A stretch of DNA of 33,886 nucleotides, taken from Tubiluchus corallicola. Taxonomy: Eukaryota; Priapulida; Priapulimorpha; Priapulimorphida; Tubiluchidae. This document shows, in pieces, positions 20,553-32,500 of this stretch. Location: positions 67,484 to 101,369 of the forward strand of contig JAQGDQ010000756.1 of NCBI GenBank assembly GCA_030141605.1, given 5' to 3'. The stretch's first letter is position 1. Every line of letters begins with the position of its first letter. Below the pieces are notes generated by a model. It saw nothing but the letters and a program-made list of their open reading frames with translations. It had not been told where the DNA came from and did not search any database. The position numbers and the translations under genes are program-made.

Positions 20553-23500
20553 AGATAGATTGATTGATTCATTTATTCATTCATTCATTTATTCGTTCGT
20601 TCGTTCCTTCGTTCATTCATTCATTCATTTGTTCATTCATTCATTTGTTCATTCATTCATTCATTCATTCATTTGTTTATTGATTGATTGATTGATTAAT
20701 TAACTGATTGATTGATTCATTCATGCATTCAGTCATTTATTCATTTATTCGTTCGTTCTTTTGTTCGTTCATTTATTTATTCATTCGTTCATTTATTGAT
20801 TAGTTGATTAATTAATTGACTGATTCATTCTTTAATTCATTCAGCTGATCTCTCATTCATTTACTCATTCATTCATCTGTGCATTCATTGATTTATTTAA
20901 TCATTCATTTCTGATTTATTTTTTCGCGTATCTTTTCTTTCATTTTCTATTTAATTGTTATATAGTTATATAATCATTATTTATTTATTTGTTTAGGCGT
21001 TCTTTATTTTAAGTGGCAGTTGATGGCAAATACCTGTCCTCTTGTTTGAATGATTAATTATTTCTATTTGTTTACAGGTATGCTATCCACTATACAAGAT
21101 TTCGTAGAAACTACTATAGTCTTGAAGAAAGACAAGGAACTGGGAATCAGCATTGTCGGTGGTAGCGACACCTATCTGGTAAGAAAAGCATTACAAGAAG
21201 CATTCTGTTTCTTTAAATTCTTTGTTATACACCAAAGCGTTCAGCTTCCATCATCCAGCGTCTAGCTTCCGGTGTCTGGCATCTGGATTCCAGTGTCCAG
21301 CGTTTAGCTTCCGGTGTCTGGCATCTGGATTCCAGTGTCCATCGTCTAGCTTCCAGTGTCTGGCATCTGGATTCCAGTGTCCAGCGTCTAGCTTCCGGTG
21401 TCTGGCATCTGGATTCCAGTGTCCATCGTCTAGCTTCCGGTGTCTGGCATCTGGATTCCAGTGTCCAGCGTCTAGCTTCCGGTGTCTGGCATCTGGATTC
21501 CAGTGTCCAGTGTCTAGCTTCCGGTGTCTGGCATCTGGATTCCACCGTCCAGTGTCTAGCTTCCGGTGTTTGGCATCTGGATTCCAGTGTCCAGCATCTA
21601 GCTTCCGGTGTCTGGCATCTGGATTCCAGTGTCCAGTGTCTAGCTTCCGGTGTCTGGCATCTGGATTCCAGTGTCCAGTGTCTAGCTTCCGGTGTCTGGC
21701 ATCTGGATTCCAGTGTCCATCGTCTAGCTTCCGGTGTCTGGCATTTGGATTCCACCGTCCAGCGTCTAGCTTCCGGTGTCTGGCATCTGGATTCCAGTGT
21801 CCAGCGTCTAGCTTCCGGTGTCTGGCATCTGGATTCCAGTGTCCAGCGTCTACCTTCCGGTGTCTGGCATCTGGATTCCAGTGTCCAGTGTCTACCTTCC
21901 GGTGTCTGGCATCTGGATTCCAGTGTCCAGCGTCTAGCTTCCGGTGTCTGGCATCTGGATTCCACCGTCCAGTGTCTAGCTTCCGGTGTTTGGCATCTGG
22001 ATTCCAGTGTCCAGCATCTAGCTTCCGGTGTCTGGCATCTGGATTCCAGTGTCCAGTGTCTAGCTTCCGGTGTCTGGCATCTGGATTCCAGTGTCCAGTG
22101 TCTAGCTTCCGGTGTCTGGCATCTGGATTCCAGTGTCCAGTGTCTAGCTTCCGGTGTCTGGCATCTGGATTCCAGTGTCAAGTGTCTAGCTTCCGGTGTC
22201 TGGCATCTGGATTCCAGTGTCCAGCGTCTAGCTTCCGGTGTCTGGCATCTGGATTCCAGTGTCCAGTGTCTAGCTTCCGGTGTCTGGCATCTGGATTCCA
22301 GTGTCCATCGTCTAGCTTCCGGTGTCTGGCATCTGGATTCCAGTGTCCAGGGTCTAGCTTCCGGTGTCTGGCATCTGGATTCCAGTGTCCATCGTCTAGC
22401 TTCCGGTGTCTGGCATCTGGATTCCAGTGTCCAGTGTCTAGCTTCCGGTGTCTGGCATCTGGATTCCAGTGTCCAGTGTCTAGCTTCCGGTGTTTGGCAT
22501 CTGAATTCCAGTGTCCAGCATCTAGTTTCCCGTGTCCTGCATCTGGCTTCCACCTCCACAGTCCAGCTTTCAGCATCCAGCATCTGGTTGCTGGCTTGCA
22601 CCGTCCAGTGTCTAGCTTCCAGGGCACCAGGCTGTCAAAAAATAGGAGAAGTGTCTTGAGTCTGGCTTCCACTGTCAAAATAGTTTGGTTTTGTCACCGA
22701 TTGTCAATATATAGATTTTCTCGCTTGCTGACGCCGGATAGACGCTTGACGCTTAGGTGTAAACTAGGCTTTAGTCGACTGTAAACACTTCTTGTTCATT
22801 ATGCTTTCCATTCGTGTTACTAGTCAGTATATTTACTTAGACACATTCTTCCATGCCAAGATTTTCTCGCTTGCAGATGCCGGATAGACGCTTGACGCTT
22901 AGGTGTAAACTAGGCTTTAGTCGACCGTAAACACTTCTTGTTCATTATGCTTTCCATTCGTGTTACTAGTCAGTATATTTACTTAGACGCATTCTTCCAG
23001 GCCACGATTGTCAATACTGCAGACTAGATTGTTTTGATTGTTTTTGCTTTGTTGTTTTAGCAAGCAATTTGTGTTGCTGAAATTCACGAAGATGGCGCTG
23101 CTATTCACGATGGAAGGTTGAGACGAGGGGACCAGATCCTGTCTGTGAGTTCTCATACATTTTGTGCTAGCGTTATTCCACGTCTTGTAAAAATGTTAAA
23201 CAAATTAAAATTAATGCCGATTAATTTACGAAAAAATGAGTTCGAAAAGTAGTAACAGTCAGTAAGTAGTAGTGCTAGTGGTGGCAGGTTTGGCAGCAGC
23301 AGTGGTGGTGGTGGAAAAGGCAATGGTGTTGACAGTGGTGGTGGTGGTTTAGATGGTGTTCGGGTATTGGTGGCATGGCGGTAGTGGCGACACATGGCGG
23401 CAGCAGTGGTGGTGGAGGTGGTGGTGGTGTTGGCAGCTGCAACAACGGCAACAGTAATGATGGTATGGGGTTCGTGTATTGGTGGCATGGCGGTGGTGGC

Positions 23501-26500
23501 GGGGCGGTGGCAACACATGGTGACAGCAGTGGTGGTAGTGGTAGTGGAAAATGTGGTGAAACGACAGGCAGTGGTGGTGCCACTGTGGCAGCAACAGCAG
23601 CAGCAGCAGCAGCAGCAAAGGTGGTGGCATTGGCATTTGTGGTGGTGACAGAGCAGCAGTGGTGGTGGTAGTGGCAGCAACCACCTGGTGACAGTGTTGT
23701 TGGTTTTCGTATTGGTGGCATGTTGGTGGCGGTGGCAGATGGCGGCAGCAGTGGTGGCGGCAGCAGTGGTGGTGGTTTTCGTATTGGTGGCATGGCAATA
23801 GCAGTGGCTGATGGCGGCAACAGTGATGGTGGCAGCAGTGGTGGCGGTAGCAGTGATGGTGGTAGCAGTGGTGGTGGTCCTGTGCAAAGAAGGAAAATGG
23901 GATTAGAAGGAAACGTTTAGAATGTGTCACGTGAAGCCATGCAAAAACCTAGTGATGTTACTCATAGTAGTTTCAACCGTTTTGCAGCAAGCGAACCCTA
24001 TTGAATTTCTCATGCCACTTTGAAGTTTACTAAACCTGTCCGTTGATCAATGGCTCGGTGTTAATCAAAGCATTACCTGTTAATTAACGCCAGGTGTTTG
24101 ATTACAGGTGAATGACATCAGACTGCAACACATGAAGCATTTGCAGGCGGTTGACGTCCTCAGGGAAGCCACTTCCCCCATCAGGCTTACGATACTCCGT
24201 GAAAATCCTGAAGCCATATTCACTTGCGTGGAAGGTAAAAATGCCATGCATGCATCTGGCTAAAGGCGAGTTCACACTTGATAAGAATGTGACGTGTGCT
24301 GAGAATTCGCATAGTTATGGTCCAGTTTTGACCTAAAACCAGTCAATGCTAAAGTCAAAGGGCAGAAAAGGGAACAGCAATTTATCCATTAAAAACTATG
24401 AAAATCATGAAAATAATGTTCGTTTGTGATGTCGTCAATAGTTCGGCTTAAACTAATTAATTAATTAAATTTTTAATCTGTTATTTAATTATCAGAAACG
24501 CGTTTGCAGTATTAATCGTGTTAAAGTGTAAACTTTTTATCCAACTTGAAAATGGGTAGTATATGAAAAATCGTCCTGTCTTCCTATAAAAGGGAAAAAA
24601 GGGGATTTTTAAGCTACATCCCAAAGAATGCCCATACAAAGTTGAGTTGCTTAGCAACACTTATGTAATTGGAAAAGAAAATTCTTAATAACTTAAAATA
24701 TTTGCGCCACCTGGCAAAACGATACTGCATCGCCATCCCAGTGTGCACCGCTGATTCACCTTCCCAGCGTGCATCACTGAGTCACCTTCCAGGTGTGCAT
24801 CACTGATTCACCAAAAACTCATTATTAATCTTATTAATAACATATTTCATATTTATTTATTAGTGGCAAAAATACGTACAATACATGCAAAACACAAGTC
24901 AAACAAGACAAAAACGAAAACAAAACAAAAAACAAATAATACATACAATAACAAACATGCAATTTCAATTTTGAAATATAGCGACACTGCAGAGAAATAA
25001 AATAATTATTAATAAAACAAATATTATATAATCTTCCTGTTAATTATTTTAGTTATTTAATGAAAAGTTTAATGATTAGTATTTATAATAGATTATCATT
25101 CATCAGGCCTCATTTTCAATTAAAGGCCATATTTTCAACATAAAATAAGCTGGTTCAGTTTAGTTCTTAAGGTGTGCGCTACGAATGCTCTGATATTGTT
25201 CAAACGTTATACAATATTGTCTAAACGTGCTTGAAATAAACACTGACACTACTTAAAGGGAAGAAAAAGAGGTACCTGAAGGAGGTTTCAGAAAAATCAT
25301 CTTGAAAAATTATGTTACTTTATAGCAATTTTATGTGTACATCGTACTCGTGTTGAAAGGAATTTTTGTTTGTTTTCATTTTAAATCTCCCGCAATACTG
25401 TTCCGACCGCATTATTTCATGACGTCATATATGCACGTTACTTCTTAACGTCATATACGCACAATGTTAATCAGAGGAAGAAAAGGAAAATGTTAAATTA
25501 TGTCCCAAAAAACTTTCCATACATAGTTATATTACTTAGAATTTCGCTTAGCTGTTTGACAGATTTATGTAGCTAGAAAAGAAAATTATTAATTATTTAA
25601 AATGTTTTCACCAATTGGTAAAATGTTGCTGACTCACCTCCAGGGTGCACCACTCACTAACCAAAAAAAACGTATTTTTAATCTTATTGACAAGATACAG
25701 TAATTTTAAATTTTATTTAGTTAGTAACATGTGTTTTACGAGTGCTCTGATTATTTTTTCAAACTTTACAAAATGTTATCTAAACTTGTTTCAAATGACC
25801 TGTCGTGAAAATGGCTGCGTCTTACGGTCATCGCGGGAGTTTAAATTTACATGTTTTATACAGTGTGACTGCTAATACAAGCCCTGTGTGCAATAAGACA
25901 GAATGTAAGTGGTATAAAATTTCAATACGCATTAGGTGTGAAATTGGTTTTTGGTACTTATGCTAATAAGTAACTAATGCATTTGAATTTATAAATATAT
26001 TAAATTAAATTATCAATTTATCAAATGTATCAAATGTATCAATTTTATTTATTAATATAAAAGTAGAATGAAACTTATCTAATTTAGGCAAGACAGACAT
26101 TAATTTAATCTAGACAAAAATATCTAATTTTGGTACTAATCGATTTCTGATTCTGTATAAAATTTCTATATCTTCCTGGTGTTTGCTAGTAGACAAATCT
26201 TAATTTTCTTTTTTTTAGAACCAAAGAAATTTGTTACAATTGAAGTTGCAAAGCCTCATCCATTCTCCAAACTAGGAATCAGTCTACTGGGCAGAAAGTA
26301 AGTGAATTCTAGCAACATTTTAGAGAATATATTCTGAAATTAGACATTGTTAACCATTTTTCTTCATTTTTAAATCTAACTTTTGTACAACCGAATGTCG
26401 GTAATACTTCACCAACTTATCATAATTCACATTAGGCACAAGTGGAGATCTGTGGCAAGTGTTTACGACCGAGGTAGCACAGCTGGCGCAACTACCCAAA

Positions 26501-29500
26501 TGTAATTGTACTTTACTATCAACGCGCACGCGTTTGAAAACCAAAACATAGAACAATTCCGTTCTTTCAAAGTTGAGAGCAATTTTTAAATTGAAAAACA
26601 GCCTAAGTACTTTCCTGTCGGAAAGGAGAGATCAACAATTTGGGTAAATAACTCATTGGCTAGGTCACCTTTACACGGTGCATTAATTCTCCCTGATTTC
26701 ACTTGCAAAACGTGAAGAATGAGCAAACGAGAATGTTTATATTTAACTCAAGGACTGTAAGCTTTTGCTACATTTTGCATGGCTTCATGAAAAACTGCTC
26801 TTACTAGGCAACAATTACGTTATATTTGTTAATTTTTTTAGGTTTCTACTCCTCACACAATGGACTTTCATGCAAAATTATAAATGAAATGCATTTGCTT
26901 ACCTTAAACAAATTAAAAATCAATTTTTGACGTAAAAATTGAAAAAATCTTTCATTAACTGCAGTGTTTGCACTGTAACAATGTACAGTATCACTTCTGT
27001 GAAATCAGCTAATGCAGAAAATTTCAACTATCCAGACACAACACTCTGATAAACTTTGGCCTCAAGTCTACTCTAATTTAAGGAGAAATTCCTGTGAAAA
27101 GGTGAAACGACCTTCATTTGTTCTTGGCTGATTGTTTAGTTTTTCCTGGAATAGCAGCTGAACACTGCACAGCTTGGGTTGTAGTAAGAGGCGATCAATA
27201 AATTAGTGTGTACGATCACGCAAGTGTACACCAGACTAAGCTACTCGATAGGTTTGAAGTGACTAAAAAATTTGCTTCTGTTCCTTAATTTTATCCAATT
27301 AAATCGTTTAAAAATGTTTATATAGAGAGCATGATTGGATAGCCGAGATTCTCCTGAATAGAACAGATTCTCCTGAATGTAATCATTTAGTTATGTCTGT
27401 GCGCATACATCACCCATTTTAAGTGGTGCAGTCCTGAGGGAGTTTATTATCACGAATACTCAACAAATGAATGTAATATTAATAGGGAGCGATACTAAAG
27501 TCAATAGTTGCTGACGTTTGGACAATGGGAGTCAATGCTAATGTACAGAGCTGTGAGGCACCCTGGCAGAAAATATAGAATGCCAGTTATGAAAAATCTC
27601 ATCCTCTGTGTTGCGTATAGAGTAGGGTAATTTTTTATACAATCAGGCTACTACAGAAACCTGGCAGTGATGCGCTGAAGCGTTTAGTAGAAAGACAAAG
27701 CATGGTTTCACTCTTTCATATTGGCCTTACGTTGTTTTCTATGCTACCACAGAAACCTGGCAGTGATGCGCTGAAGCGTTTAGTAGAAACACAAAGCACG
27801 GTTTCAATCTTTCATATTGGCCTTACGTTGTTTTCTATGCTACCACAGAAGCCTGGCAGTGATGCGCTGAAGCATTTTGTAGAAGCACAAAGCATGGTTT
27901 CAATCTTTCATATTGGCCTTACGTTGTTTTCTATGCTACTACAGAAACCTGGCAGTGATGCGCTGAAGCATTTAGTAGAAACACAAAGCATGGTTTCAAT
28001 CTTTCATATTGGCCGTACGTTGTTTTCTATGCTACCACAGAAACCTGGCAGTGATGCGCTGAAGCGTTTAGTAGAAACACAAAGCACGGTTTCAATCTTT
28101 CATATTGGTCTTACGTTGTTTTCTATGCTACCACAGAAACCTGGCAGTGATGCGTTGAAGCGTTTAGTAGAAGCACAAACCACGGTTTCAATCGTTCATA
28201 TTGGTCTTACGTTGTTTTCTGTGCTACCACAGAAACCTGGCAGTGATGCGCTGAAGCGTTTAGTAGAAACACAAGTAGATTTACCAATCTTTCCGAACTA
28301 ATTTTGCACTTGTGAGGGAGTGTGAGAGTAAGAGTGATTAACCGAGCAGATCAGAGTAGAAGTGAATAAATCTTTGCTATTAATAATGTCGAAATCTACA
28401 AGAACCTCAAGAAACGTGTGGCTTCATTCCTGGACAAAATTAAACACTTTTAATATCTGTAATTCGGAAAAAGAAGCCATAATGCTGTGGGATTATAAAA
28501 TAAACTAAAACTCGTATGGGAACATTTCAAACAATACAAACACAAAACACAAAAAAATGCATTAGAAATTGATAAGTTTGTTGTAATTTTCGAAAAGTTT
28601 TCGTATAAAAATTGCATTTGTCTAAAATAAGACCATTTTGATAGTAAAATGTTATATTTGGTGTACTCGAAGCAAATTAGAAACAGTGAATCATGCAGTG
28701 AGCTGCATTAATTACATGTAAAAGATGGAGAAATATGCAGGTGCCTATCTTGGGATGCTGGAAAATGTTGAAGATAGTTTGTTACCTTTGAAACATGTAT
28801 TGTAATGATTTACTGAACAACCAAAAATGCCAGAGTGTAATCAATGCTGGTTACTCATTACAACTAATTGGATTCATTAACAGTCAATTGGTGTTTGTAT
28901 TTGTTTATTGTTATTACAAATGTCTTGGTTTTTGTAATTTGTAAAGTATGTTTTGTGTTAAATAAAATGTTAAATATATAAATAGTTAAACATTGAAACA
29001 GCATTTCTCAGTACCTGGGAACTCTACAGTGTACACCAACGTGAGGAAGGTCAATGATGCGCGACTGTTCACGTTGTATCTTCTCTATTTCTTATCATGA
29101 ACAAATTTACTCGCTAATGCAAATTTACTTAAATTTGTTATGCAGTCATGTTTGCCCAATAAAACTTGGTTAGAGTCCTGCGTTTGACAACAGATGATGT
29201 TTTAATCAGCTAATTTAATTACATTTGAAGGGCAAGTGTTGCGATGAATTTTGCCCGTCTTAATTAATGATGGGAGGCTGAATTTGTTCGTTGGATGAAT
29301 GTGTAATTAGCTTTGTCTTCTCTCATTATTTTCAGAGATGGAAGAGGGGTCTTCGTCACTTGGGTGGTGAGTACAGTTTATATAATGTAATTAAGTTAAA
29401 GCAAAATTGGACCCAATGTTAACGTGAAGGTCAAAACAATCTACTTGTGGAAGTTGTAATTGTACATTTTAATTAGGTGCTGCCATCTATGAACTAATCC

Positions 29501-32500
29501 TGTTACATTTTACCAGCTAAACTTACCCCCAGTATAATTGTACGGTCCAGTGAATGCATATTCACTGGATCTCTCCCTATTTTAAATTAATGGTTGTTGT
29601 GAAGCCTGTGCAAGTCAGCATAGGTCACCTATACCTATATATACTAACTGGTTTTGTTTTCTAGTCACTCTCTAGCTCTCAGTGTTCAGTGCAGGACACT
29701 CTCATTCTCAGTGTTCAGTGCAGCAGTTACTCTCACTCTCATTCTCATTCTCACTCTCAGTGTTCAGTGCAGCAGTCATGCTACTCATGTGTCTGTAGTT
29801 TAACAAACACTTTTCTGTTGTGTTCAGTGCAAATATGTATTATAGATTTTTTATTCTTGTTCATACTTCTGCTTAAACTCAATCATAACAAAGTGAGTGA
29901 TCTACAACTTCAAACATGACTTTCACACTACTCTTTAAAATACTGAAAAGTAACATACTATTTTTATTAACATACTATTTAAAAAATGACTTACGTGAAA
30001 GAATTATTACCACACAAACGCAATTTCACGTTCGCGCCACTAGTTCTTCGCTGTTACATGCATTTTCACCATTCGCTCGTTAGACGGGCACCTGCATTTC
30101 GAAAATGTGTTGCACAAAAAAACAGGCACTTCTCAGTTCAGATGTGTTAGTTTGTGACGTACTGCACACGTTCGCCAGCTCATGCGTGAGCACAGCGGTA
30201 AATTGGAATTTGAATTCTTAAAACTTGCCTAGTTTTAGTACAACAAACTAAAACTCTTACAGTAGCACTGTAATTCAATTTTCGCTCTCGCAAACACGTG
30301 CAACACGCTCGTGGAATATTTCTGCTGATGAAAACTATGTTAGTTTGTGATGTCATCAATCGTTGGGCTAGCCCGCCCTTAATTGAGAATTTAATCTATT
30401 GTTTAATTATCAGAAACGTTTTTGCAGCATTAAATGTGTTGAATTATAAACTTTTTATCGAACTTGAAAATGGGGTAGTGTATGAAAAATCACCCTCTCT
30501 TCTTTTAAAAGGGAAGAAAAGGGAACCCTAAAGTTTATCTCAAAGAACTTTTCATACAAAGTTATATTGCTTAGTATTACACTTTGAAGGACTTATGTAA
30601 TTGGAAAAGAAAATTTTTAGTCATTTAAAACATTCGCCCAACAGGTAAAATACCACTGTATTGCTATCCCAGTGTGCACCTGTGGCTCACAAAAACACAT
30701 TATTAATCGTATTAAAATATAAAGTAATTTAAACTTTTGCTTTGCAGAGAGTTTGCTATGCATGCGCTGATTGTTTTTCAAACTTTACACAATGTTACTT
30801 AAACCTGTTTCAAATGGCTGCAATTAACTGCCTTCATGGGAGTTTAAGATTTACAAGTTCTATACAGCGTTACTGTTAACGCAATCCCTGCATGCAGTAA
30901 GACTGCCTTCACGGGAGTTTAAAATTAAGCGGAGTTTAAAATTTACAAGTTCTATACAGCGTTACTGTTAACGCAATCCCTGCACGCAATAAGACAGCAT
31001 GCAATGATATAAAATTTCAATAGAAATTTTCAAACTTCATTTTGAAGAGTGTTTTCTTGTGTTTGTGTAAAAAATTCATTTGAATTGATGAGACAAGTCA
31101 ATGAATAATTGAGTGAGTGAATGAATGAGCGAATGAATAGACAACTGAACAAATTGATGAAACGAGAGAATGCAAAGAGTGCAAGTAGTGCATCTTTCAT
31201 ATAACGGGTGATAGAAGGAATGACAAATTGTTTATAGAACGAAAGTTAAATCGAGTGAAAGAGCGAATGATGGAATAAATAATTAAACGAACAAGCAGAC
31301 GATTGGCAAAAAAGAAAATAGGAAAGAAGAAAGAAACAAAACAAAGAAGAGGCAAAAGCGTAAAAATAAAACATGAATATGAATATGATTACGAATATGA
31401 ATGTGAATATGAATATGAATAACATGAATAATAACATAAAAATATCAAACAAGTTACCAAATAGAGAACTAAATAACTAACCATGTATTCAACTGACCGA
31501 CTCACCGAGTAACTAAATGAACCAACAATCCAACTAAAAGAAACAATGAAATGCAAGTGAAGAAAAAACAGGAAGATACAAACGATAAAAGTAAAAACTT
31601 CATAAAACTTTCAATTTCAAACAGATCGATTATAATTCGATTTCTTTCTAGATCAAAAATAATGAAAAAACAAAAACAGTTTTATTCGAAAGTAAGTCTT
31701 TTCCAAATATTGTATGCAAGTTCAACTGTACTGAAACTGTTCGTGACGCATGCGCAGTAACGCTGTGTTGACATACAACTTCTGTTGCGTGTTTTAGAAA
31801 CCTGAGAGTCCATCTGGTCGAAGTAACATAAAACAGGGTGACAGAATCTTAGAGATAAATGGACAGGACGTTAGGAGATGGCCTCAGAAGAAGATAGCCA
31901 ATGTCCTGAAGGTGACATCTCAGATTTATTTAATGTGTAGGATGTAGCTTTCTTGTTTTCATACTTTTGTTCATTTGAACTTAAACACTAGTACACCACA
32001 AACAGAATCGGACAAACATGCTATATAAGCGAACGTGGTTCTCACACATCAATCATGCTAGGATTTTTTGAGCAGGTGTTAATGTTAAGGTTAGTGTAAA
32101 AGTTTTCCTGTAGCAAAATTCAGGTGAATGAAAAAATCAGTAACTAATTAAGCGCTACGTCGGGAAAAAATAACAACTTGAAAATAAAAAACCCGGAGGC
32201 AATAATCGTGATTTTTAGTTACATTTTACGTAGTATAAAAATATGTAAAATATAAGCAAAGATAAATTGTTTAACTTTTACTAGAATTTTTATTGCTAGA
32301 AATTAAAGTAAATCCCACTACCTACCCACTTACTAACTTATCTACCTATTGCCTAGCTAGTGCCTACTGTATTTTAAATCCCACTACTTACCCACTTACT
32401 AACCTGTCAACCTATTACCTAGCTAGTGCCTACTGTATTTTAAATTCCACTACCTACCCACTTACTAACCTATCTACCTATTACCTAGCTAGTGCCTACT

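Noticed and set aside
21222-22784. 520-codon + frame and 458-codon - frame of 14-residue repeats
   Set aside because: The 42-bp unit is a multiple of three without stops in several frames. It lies in an intron that must be removed to restore PDZ-A.
23153-23930. Overlapping Thr/His/Pro-rich minus frames and Gly/Val-rich plus frames
   Set aside because: Trinucleotide-like low complexity; several frames open at once and no domain.
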